This document shows, piece by piece, positions 58,629-64,000 of a stretch of 64,000 bases of DNA. Source of the stretch: Dactylosporangium fulvum (GTDB lineage: Bacteria > Actinomycetota > Actinomycetes > Mycobacteriales > Micromonosporaceae); assembly GCF_025137375.1 (NCBI RefSeq), contig NZ_CP073720.1, positions 830,501 through 894,500 on the forward strand. Direction: 5' to 3'. The notes beneath the pieces are model-generated. The model was not told the DNA's origin. It made no database searches and was given only the letters and a program-made list of their open reading frames with translations. Numbering within the stretch: the stretch's first letter is position 1; every line of letters starts with the position of its first letter. The position numbers and the translations under genes were made by a program.

Positions 58629-59855
58629 CTACCCGGCGACGGGGACGGCAAACCTTTCGGCTTCCAGCTGTTTGGCCACCCGGCGCTCGCGGGCCGGCTG
58701 GATCAGCAGGTGCCCCGCCGCCGCCGTCAGGCCGAGCACACCGCACAGCACCCAGTGCCAGTTGCCGAGGTGCTCCAGGCTGGCCCCGCCGGCCGCGGGC
58801 GCGATGAAGCTCGCCGCCGGGAAGACCAGGTAGAAGACGCTCTGGTACCTCGCGCGCAGCGCCTCCGGCGACAGCTCCGCGATCACGGCGGCGTTCGGCG
58901 GCGCCGCGATCATCGAGCCGACGGTCCAGATCGTCGCCGCGACGACGTACCCCGCGACGTCGTCGGCCAGCGCGACGGACGCGAAGCCCAGGCCCAGGAA
59001 GACGTTGGCGACCGCGAGCGAGGTGCCCTTCCGCCAGCGGCCGATGAGCCGCGGCACGAACAGCTGGCCGAGGACGATGAGCAGGCCCGCGTACGCGACC
59101 ACCGAGCCGTAGACGGTGGGCCGCAGCCCGTCGCCGGTGATCGCGAGCGGCAGGATCGTCGAGCTCTGCAGGGTGACGATGGAGAGCAGCAGCGAGAGCC
59201 CGACGAACAGCATGAACGACGGGTCGGTCAGCGCGGTGTGCAGGCCGCCGGACGCCCGCACGGTGGTGGCGCGCCGCGGCCGGGTCTCGTGCACCTTCCA
59301 CAGGATCAGCAGCGCGGTGACCAGGGTGGCGGCCGCGTCGACGGCGAACAGCAGCGGGAAGCTCACCTCGGCCAGCAGGCCGGCGGCCAGCGAGGCCACC
59401 GCCATGCCCAGGTTGAACGCCCAGAACTGGAGGTTGAACGCCCGGCTGCGATCGTCGACCGGGGTCACGTCGACGATCGCCGCGACGAACGCCGGCCCGG
59501 GCATCGAGTGCATCAGGCCGAGCAACGCGGCGAGTGCGGCGATCACCGGCAGATCGTCGGTGATCGCGAGGCCGGCCAGGAACACGACCGCGCCGAAGTG
59601 CGCCAGCAGCAGTGTGGGGCGGCGGCCCCAGCGGTCGGCCAGGACCCCGCCGAGCAGGACACCGCCGATGCCGCCGATGCCGTACCCGCCGACGACCAGG
59701 CCGGCGACGCTGAGCGACAGGTGCTGTGCCGACGTGAGGTACAGCGAGAGAACCAGCGCGACGAAGCCGCCTACTCGATTGATGAGCATGCCGGTCCAGA
59801 GGTACCAGTACATTCGTGGAAGGCCGCCGATGGTGGACCGGTACCACTTGCGCAC
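58629..59855 (-). CDS. MFS transporter (second of a tandem pair)
   Basis: The 408-residue protein has 12 hydrophobic helices: INRVGGFVALVLSLYLTSAQ, GGYGIGGIGGVLLGGVLADRWGRRPTLLL (motif A GGVLADRWGRRP), and FNLGMAVASLAAGLLAEVSF further on. The C-terminus ends PARERRVAKQLEAERFA, which is shared with its neighbour (PARERRVAALAAAQPEA). It is therefore a diverged tandem duplicate of the 59893-61113 gene. An exporter of the multidrug or metabolite type is likely; substrate unknown. Reading starts at ATG 59855. Confidence 0.85.
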   Translation of the reverse strand: MRKWYRSTIGGLPRMYWYLWTGMLINRVGGFVALVLSLYLTSAQHLSLSVAGLVVGGYGIGGIGGVLLGGVLADRWGRRPTLLLAHFGAVVFLAGLAITDDLPVIAALAALLGLMHSMPGPAFVAAIVDVTPVDDRSRAFNLQFWAFNLGMAVASLAAGLLAEVSFPLLFAVDAAATLVTALLILWKVHETRPRRATTVRASGGLHTALTDPSFMLFVGLSLLLSIVTLQSSTILPLAITGDGLRPTVYGSVVAYAGLLIVLGQLFVPRLIGRWRKGTSLAVANVFLGLGFASVALADDVAGYVVAATIWTVGSMIAAPPNAAVIAELSPEALRARYQSVFYLVFPAASFIAPAAGGASLEHLGNWHWVLCGVLGLTAAAGHLLIQPARERRVAKQLEAERFAVPVAG

Positions 59856-59875
59856 GTTGCAGCTCTCTTCGGATT

Positions 59876-59896
59876 GTTAGGTAAGTTTACAGTTAG
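59876..59896 (-). promoter_or_regulatory. AT-rich operator-like site between the tandem MFS genes
   Basis: The gap between the two MFS genes contains TTAG-GTAAGTTTAC-AGTTAG (about 59877-59896), an unusually AT-rich stretch with GTAA-NN-TTAC symmetry and GTTAG words 16 bp apart. It covers the end of the upstream gene and may hold a promoter or operator for the downstream gene. Confidence 0.3.
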
Positions 59897-61113
59897 ATTT
59901 TAACCGGCTCGGCTTCGGGCTGGGCGGCAGCCAGCGCGGCCACCCGCCGTTCGCGTGCCGGTGCGGCGAGCAGCCCCCACACGCCGCCGACCACGCCCAG
60001 CCCGAGGCAGCCGAGCCACAGCGTGGTGTTGTCCGCGTTGTCGCGCACCGCGCCGCCGAGGGTGGGCGCCAGGAACGACGCCACCTGCCAGGAGAGGGAG
60101 AACCCGCCCTGGTAGCGGCCGCGCATCGTGACGGGGGAGAGGCCGGCGAGCAGGGCCGCGTTCGACGGGGCGTTGAGCATCTCGCCGGCCGTCCAGATCA
60201 GCACCGTCACGCCGTACCAGACCGGGGTGTGCGCAAACGCGGTGAGCCCGAAGCCCAGCCCGACCACAACCGAGGACACCGGCAGCACGAGGGCGGGGCG
60301 GCGCCGGGCCAGCAACCGGGTCAGGGCGAGCTGCCCGACCACGATCATGACGCCGTTGAGTGCGATCACCACTCCGAACGTGCTGCTCGACAGGCCGTCG
60401 TCGATCATCGCCAGCGGCAGCATCGACATGTGCTGGAGGAGGATCAGGGCCAGCAGCAGGTTGCAGGCGATGAATCCGAGGAACACCCGATCCCGGAACA
60501 CGGTCCGCAGGCTCCCGGCCTGATGCTCGTGCTCGACCACCTCGGGCCGGGTCTCGCAAACCTTCACCACGATGAGCCCCGCCGCCACGGCGGTGGTCAC
60601 CGCGTCGGCGAGGAACAGCGTGAGATAACCGGCCTGCGTCGCGAAGCCCGCCAGGACCGCGGCGATCGCGAAGCCGAGGTTGATCGCCCAGAAGTAGACG
60701 TTGAACGCGCGCATCCGGTCGGCCTCGGGCACGATGTCGGTGATCATCGCGGCGAGCGCCGGCCGGGCGGACTCGGCGGCCAGGCCCAGCGCGGCGGCCC
60801 CGACCATGATGGTGATCCGGTCCTGCGCCAGACCCAGGGCGACCATCAGGGCCGACGCCGAGAAGAGGGCGAGCAGTGCGGTCGGCCGGCGGCCCCAGCG
60901 GTCGGCCAGATGGCCGCCGGCCGTGACGCCGATCGCGCCGCCCACGCCATACAACCCGATCACCAGGCCGGCGGCGGACTCACTGAAGCCACGCTCTTTG
61001 GTCAAATAAATCGTGAGGAAGATGATCACGAAGCTGCCGGCGCGGTTGACCAGGGTGGCCACCCACAGCACCCAGAACTGACCCGGTAAGCGTTGCCCCG
61101 TAATGCACGCCAC
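59893..61113 (-). CDS. MFS transporter (first of a tandem pair)
   Basis: The 406-residue protein has 12 helices: LVNRAGSFVIIFLTIYLTKE, GLYGVGGAIGVTAGGHLADR WGRRPTALL (motif A), and FAIAAVLAGFATQAGYLTLF. Conserved R/E residues of the first half (MRAFNVYFWAINLG) are also seen in its neighbour (SRAFNLQFWAFNLG). The GTG start at 61113 is chosen; it reads MACITGQRLPGQFWVLWVAT. It is convergent in sense with gpm, which lies divergently upstream. Substrate unknown. Confidence 0.86.
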   Translation of the reverse strand: MACITGQRLPGQFWVLWVATLVNRAGSFVIIFLTIYLTKERGFSESAAGLVIGLYGVGGAIGVTAGGHLADRWGRRPTALLALFSASALMVALGLAQDRITIMVGAAALGLAAESARPALAAMITDIVPEADRMRAFNVYFWAINLGFAIAAVLAGFATQAGYLTLFLADAVTTAVAAGLIVVKVCETRPEVVEHEHQAGSLRTVFRDRVFLGFIACNLLLALILLQHMSMLPLAMIDDGLSSSTFGVVIALNGVMIVVGQLALTRLLARRRPALVLPVSSVVVGLGFGLTAFAHTPVWYGVTVLIWTAGEMLNAPSNAALLAGLSPVTMRGRYQGGFSLSWQVASFLAPTLGGAVRDNADNTTLWLGCLGLGVVGGVWGLLAAPARERRVAALAAAQPEAEPVKI

Positions 61114-61177
61114 GGTCCGGCATCCTTACATCCGGGCCGCTGCGCTGTCGAAGGATTAAGTGCGGGAGGATGGTTTC

Positions 61178-61930
61178 ATGAGCGAAGTCGGGACACTGGT
61201 GCTCTTGCGGCACGGTGAGAGCGAGTGGAACGCCAAGAACCTGTTCACCGGCTGGGTCGACGTGGACCTCAGCGCCAAAGGAGAGGCCGAGGCCCGTCGG
61301 GGCGGCGAGCTGATCCGTGAGTCCGGTCTCCTGCCGGATGTGGTGCACACGTCAGTGCTGCGCCGTGCCATCCGTACCAGCGAGATCGCCCTGCACACCG
61401 CCGACCGGCACTGGATCCCGGTCCAGCGCAGCTGGCGGCTCAACGAGCGGCACTACGGCGCCCTGCAGGGCAAGAACAAGAAGCAGACGCTGGAGGAGTT
61501 CGGCGAGGAGCAGTTCATGCTCTGGCGCCGGTCCTACGACGTGCCCCCGCCGCCGATCGCCGACGACGACGAGTGGTCGCAGGCCGGCGACCCGCGGTAT
61601 GCGACCCTGCCGCCGGAGCTGCTGCCGCGCACCGAGTGCCTGAAGGACGTCGTGCAGCGCATGCTGCCGTACTGGTACGACCAGATCGTCCCCCAGCTGC
61701 TCGCCGGCAGGACGGTCCTGGTGGCGGCGCACGGCAACTCGCTGCGCGCGCTCGTGAAGCACCTCGACGGCATCTCCGACGAGGCGATCGCCAAGCTCAA
61801 CATCCCGACGGGCATCCCGCTGCGGTACGACCTGGACGCCTCGCTCAAGCCGATCACGCCGGGTGGCACCTACCTCGACCCGGAGGCCGCGGCCGAGGCA
61901 GCCGCCGCGGTGGCGAACCAGGGTCGCTGA
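61178..61930 (+). CDS. gpmA: 2,3-bisphosphoglycerate-dependent phosphoglycerate mutase
   Basis: The 250-residue glycolytic enzyme interconverts 3- and 2-phosphoglycerate. The phosphohistidine motif is [10 protein letters not shown] near the N-terminus. [20 protein letters not shown] (the dPGM insert), [25 protein letters not shown] and the second His motif [17 protein letters not shown] are all present, so it is a cofactor-dependent type. ATG 61178 has GGGAGGA at 61164-61170. It is followed by a strong terminator and the convergent phoU, as in many actinomycetes. Confidence 0.95.
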   Translation: MSEVGTLVLLRHGESEWNAKNLFTGWVDVDLSAKGEAEARRGGELIRESGLLPDVVHTSVLRRAIRTSEIALHTADRHWIPVQRSWRLNERHYGALQGKNKKQTLEEFGEEQFMLWRRSYDVPPPPIADDDEWSQAGDPRYATLPPELLPRTECLKDVVQRMLPYWYDQIVPQLLAGRTVLVAAHGNSLRALVKHLDGISDEAIAKLNIPTGIPLRYDLDASLKPITPGGTYLDPEAAAEAAAAVANQGR

Positions 61931-61938
61931 CCCCAGTA

Positions 61939-61972
61939 CGAAGCGGGAGGGGCACCGGCCCCTCCCGCTTCG
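61939..61972. terminator. Hairpin terminator between gpmA and phoU
   Basis: CGAAGCGGGAGGGGC (61939-61953) and its complement (61958-61972) form a perfect 15-bp stem with loop ACCG, between convergent genes. It probably stops transcription from both sides. Confidence 0.8.
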
Positions 61973-61985
61973 TCGTGTCACGGCC

Positions 61986-62654
61986 TCACTCGGCCGGCTT
62001 GGCGTCCCTGGCGTCCAGCGCCTCGCCGGTGACCAGGAACACCACGTGCCGCCCGGCGTTGACCGCGTGGTCGGCGTACCGCTCGTAGTAGCGGCCCAGC
62101 AGCGCCGAGTCGACCGCCGCCTCGGTGCCCTCGGTCCAGTCCGGGCCGAACATGATGCCGAAGAGGCTGGTGTGCAGGCGGTCCATCTCGTCGTCGTCGC
62201 GATCCAGCTGGCCCGCGGCCACCACGTCGGAGGCGGAGATCGCCCGGGAGATCTTGCCGGCGATCCGGTCGGCGACCGAACCCATCTGCTCGAACGTCTC
62301 GACCAGCGGCCCAGGCACGGCGACGTTGGGGTGGCGGCGCAGGGCGGTCTTGGCCACGTGCTCGGCGAGGTCGCCCATCCGCTCCAGGTCGGCCGCCAGG
62401 TGCAGTGCGGTCAGCACCACACGCAGGTCGGACGCCACGGGTGCCTGGCGGGCGCACAGGTCGTACACCTTGTCCTCGACGAGCCGGTAGAGGGCGTTGA
62501 CCTCGGCGTCGCGGGCGATGACCTCTTCGGCGTCGGTCTGGTCGGCCTTCAGGAGGGCATTGGTTGCCCGGTTCATGGCGCTGCGGACGGCGTCGGCCAT
62601 CCACACCAGCAGCCGGTTGACCTGCAAAAGATCCGCACGGTATTCGTCGCGCAT
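61986..62654 (-). CDS. phoU: Phosphate signalling protein PhoU
   Basis: The 222-residue helical protein has two PhoU repeats. DQTDAEEVIARDAEVNALYR and the later GQLDRDDDEMDRLHTSLFGI carry the E/DxxxD metal-site motifs, with RYYERYADHAVNAGRHVVFL near the end and VLTALHLAADLERMGDLAEH in the first repeat. PhoU restrains Pst and the PhoR/SenX3-type kinase when phosphate is plentiful. ATG 62654 starts it; the region upstream is shared with the divergent sensor kinase and holds GTTCAC repeats. Confidence 0.94.
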   Translation of the reverse strand: MRDEYRADLLQVNRLLVWMADAVRSAMNRATNALLKADQTDAEEVIARDAEVNALYRLVEDKVYDLCARQAPVASDLRVVLTALHLAADLERMGDLAEHVAKTALRRHPNVAVPGPLVETFEQMGSVADRIAGKISRAISASDVVAAGQLDRDDDEMDRLHTSLFGIMFGPDWTEGTEAAVDSALLGRYYERYADHAVNAGRHVVFLVTGEALDARDAKPAE

Positions 62655-62701
62655 GGTGCTCCTATCGTGTCGAACCTCACGGTAGGGTTCCACCCCCACG
62701 C

Positions 62702-62734
62702 CGGACGTGAACTTCACCCCGCGAGGGGGTGAAC
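62702..62734. promoter_or_regulatory. PHO-box-like sites between phoU and the sensor kinase
   Basis: On the minus strand GTTCACCCCCT (62724-62734) and GTTCACGTCCG (62702-62712) are 22 bp apart, two 11-bp turns, with a degenerate unit between. CTTCACCCCGC (62712-62722) faces the kinase gene. The divergent phoU and kinase genes may both be under phosphate control. Confidence 0.6.
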
Positions 62735-62806
62735 ACTGGACGACGTGAGCCCGTTTCGTGCCTCCGCGTGCCGTCGGTCGGGTAAGAGACCTCCTACCAT
62801 CGAGCC

Positions 62807-63904
62807 GTGGAGTGGAAGTTCCGGCAGCAGGCGAAAGCCGAGGGTCCGGCAATGACCGAGATCCTCGACGCGTTGCTGGTCGGGGTGCTCGTGCTGGACG
62901 AAGACGATCGCCCGGTGCTCGCCAACGCGGCGGCCCGTGAGATGGGCCTTGTGCGGCAACGTGGCGGTACGACCGTCGACGAGGCGCACACGATCGTGCG
63001 GACGCTCGCGGGTCAGGTGCGGCGCGGCGGGGTAACCCGGGTCGTCGAGCTCGACCTGCCCCGGATCACCCATGGCGATCCGCTGGGTGTCAACGTGCGC
63101 GCCGTCGCGCTCGACGGCGGCCGGGTCGCGATCGAGGCCACCGACGTCACCGAGGCCCACCGGGTCGCCCGCGTGCGGCGCGACTTCGTCGCCAACGTCA
63201 GTCATGAGCTGAAGACCCCGGTCGGCGCGCTCCAGCTGCTCGCCGAGGCCCTCCTCGACGCCACGGACAAGGACCCCGCCGCCGCCATCCGGTTCGCGGA
63301 GCGGATCAAGCACGAGTCGTCGCGACTCGGCCGGCTCGTCTCCGAGCTGCTGGAGCTGTCCCGGCTGCAGGGCGCGGAGCCGCTGCCCGAGCCGGAGCCG
63401 GTCGACGTCGACAAGATCATGGCCGAGGTGCTCGACCGCACCAAGACCCCGGCCTCCGCGAAGGAGATCGAGGTGAGCTTCCAGGGTGTCCGGGGCCTGA
63501 CCGTCTACGGCAACGAAAACCAGCTGGTCACGGCCGTGGTCAACCTCATGGAGAACGCGATCGCCTACTCGCCGGAGTCGACGCGGGTCATCGTCACCAC
63601 GTCGGCGAGCGAGGACGGGTTCGTCGAGATCGCGGTCGCCGACCAGGGCATCGGCATCGAGCCGCGTGACCTGGACCGGATCTTCGAGCGGTTCTACCGC
63701 GCCGACCGGGCGCGCTCCCGGGCCACCGGCGGCACCGGCCTCGGCCTGGCGATCGTCAAGCACATCTCCACCAATCACGGAGGCTGGGTCACGGTGACCA
63801 GCACCGTCGGTGTTGGCTCGACGTTCACCTTGCGGCTGCCGTCGCGTCCGACGGAGGCCGCATTGGCGCTACCGCCGTCAGTTGAGATCGGAGGGGCCTC
63901 ATGA
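62807..63904 (+). CDS. SenX3/PhoR-like sensor histidine kinase without membrane segments
   Basis: The 365-residue histidine kinase senses phosphate status with PhoU and Pst. After a PAS-like region (DALLVGVLVLDEDDRPVLAN AA) come the phosphoacceptor helix RDFVANVSHELKTPVGALQL (H133), the N-box VVNLMENAIAYSPES, G1 VADQGIGIEPRDLDRIFERF and G2 GGTGLGLAIVKHI. It matches SenX3, but no transmembrane helix precedes the PAS region, and none is encoded upstream in any frame. TACCAT at 62795-62800 is 6 nt before GTG 62807, so the start is supported as leaderless. Confidence 0.87.
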   Translation: MEWKFRQQAKAEGPAMTEILDALLVGVLVLDEDDRPVLANAAAREMGLVRQRGGTTVDEAHTIVRTLAGQVRRGGVTRVVELDLPRITHGDPLGVNVRAVALDGGRVAIEATDVTEAHRVARVRRDFVANVSHELKTPVGALQLLAEALLDATDKDPAAAIRFAERIKHESSRLGRLVSELLELSRLQGAEPLPEPEPVDVDKIMAEVLDRTKTPASAKEIEVSFQGVRGLTVYGNENQLVTAVVNLMENAIAYSPESTRVIVTTSASEDGFVEIAVADQGIGIEPRDLDRIFERFYRADRARSRATGGTGLGLAIVKHISTNHGGWVTVTSTVGVGSTFTLRLPSRPTEAALALPPSVEIGGAS

Positions 63905-63975
63905 TCGTTATGCAACAGCAATCCCGCGGTTCGCAGCGCAGTGCGGTTCCCCGGCAGCTACGAAAGGACAGCACG

Positions 63976-64000
63976 TTGGCGCGCGTACTCGTGGTCGAGG
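63976..64000 (+). CDS. Response regulator, 5' end only (RegX3/PhoP-type)
   Basis: The last bases encode LARVLVVE, the standard opening of a CheY-like receiver with its acidic pocket expected just after. A TTG at 63976 with AAAGGA upstream is the probable start. The frame is open back to an ATG at 63901 that overlaps the kinase stop (ATGA), which is a longer alternative. Position after a SenX3-like kinase makes a RegX3/PhoP-type regulator very likely, but only eight codons are visible. Confidence 0.55.

Noticed and set aside
59876..59896. An iron box (IdeR/DmdR operator) between the MFS genes
   Set aside because: TTAGGTAAG resembles one half-site, but the other half does not match the expected CTAACCTAA.
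63901..63975. A longer response regulator starting at ATG 63901
   Set aside because: The extra 25 residues (Gln/Arg/Ser-rich) do not fit the receiver fold, and TTG 63976 has a better placed ribosome site; kept only as an alternative.

Overview
The window comes from a high-GC actinomycete chromosome, most likely a member of the Micromonosporaceae or a close relative. This rests on the very high G+C, the many GTG and TTG starts, two mycothiol biosynthesis genes (mshD, mshA) plus a mycothiol-type maleylpyruvate isomerase family protein, an actinobacterial GlnR, an HbhA-like protein and a SAM-IV-type riboswitch. No rRNA, phage, transposase or CRISPR array was seen. The only RNA gene is a tRNA-Thr(CGT). 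The window cuts genes at both ends.

Layout. 1-3.2 kb: two subunits of a xanthine dehydrogenase-type molybdo-flavoenzyme (left one truncated), a membrane-linked metallophosphoesterase and the tRNA. 3.3-5.2 kb: a Rieske oxygenase, a small protein, and about 440 bp of hairpin-rich non-coding DNA. 5.2-10.3 kb: GntR regulator, a marR-MFS efflux pair, an acyl-CoA ligase and a composite palindromic repeat. 10.3-13.2 kb: non-homologous end joining set with ku divergent from separate LigD-type ligase and polymerase genes. 13.1-22.9 kb: SAM-IV riboswitch with a class V aminotransferase, PrsW-like protease, Cpn10 homologue, AI-2E family permease, DinG-type helicase, DUF402 protein, ECF41 sigma factor. 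22.9-24.8 kb: PhoU-like/Pit phosphate pair behind a triple PHO-box. 24.9-29.1 kb: sulfurtransferase sseA with a DUF1416 protein and an upstream Cys-rich leader peptide, and membrane proteins. 29.4-35.3 kb: glnR, mshD and pstSCAB behind PHO boxes. 35.3-40 kb: NUDIX, a conserved unknown, an oxidoreductase, and a two-gene ESX-like/RTX-M91 protease locus. 40-48.4 kb: DsrE, nitrobindin, Fur, YgfZ, BKACE, asparaginase, an xre-hbhA-DUF2516 cluster, a hydrolase, a truncated sigma factor and AlaX. 48.5-64 kb: a second repeat copy, murB, a mycothiol-linked protein, macrodomain, EI24, methyltransferase, SDR, mshA, YbjN, a glycosyltransferase, an esterase lipoprotein, STAS protein, tandem MFS genes, gpm, phoU, a SenX3-like kinase and the first codons of its response regulator.

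Phosphate handling is the main theme. PstSCAB, Pit with its PhoU-like partner, PhoU, and a SenX3/PhoR-type kinase with a regulator start are spread over 40 kb. They are tied together by 11-bp-spaced GTTCAC repeats in front of pst, pit and phoU/senX3. A second theme is sulfur and thiol metabolism: a SAM riboswitch, a Cys-rich leader upstream of sseA, and mycothiol genes.

The least ordinary locus is 37.6-40.0 kb. A small helical protein is translationally coupled to a 669-residue protein that combines an ESX-like N-terminus, RTX calcium repeats and a C-terminal M91 (NleD-like) zinc-protease domain. It looks like a secreted effector or toxin. Many genes carry a TANNNT hexamer 6-8 nt before the start codon, which suggests widespread leaderless transcription. 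Calls rest on reading the sequence and recognising families from memory; no searches were run.
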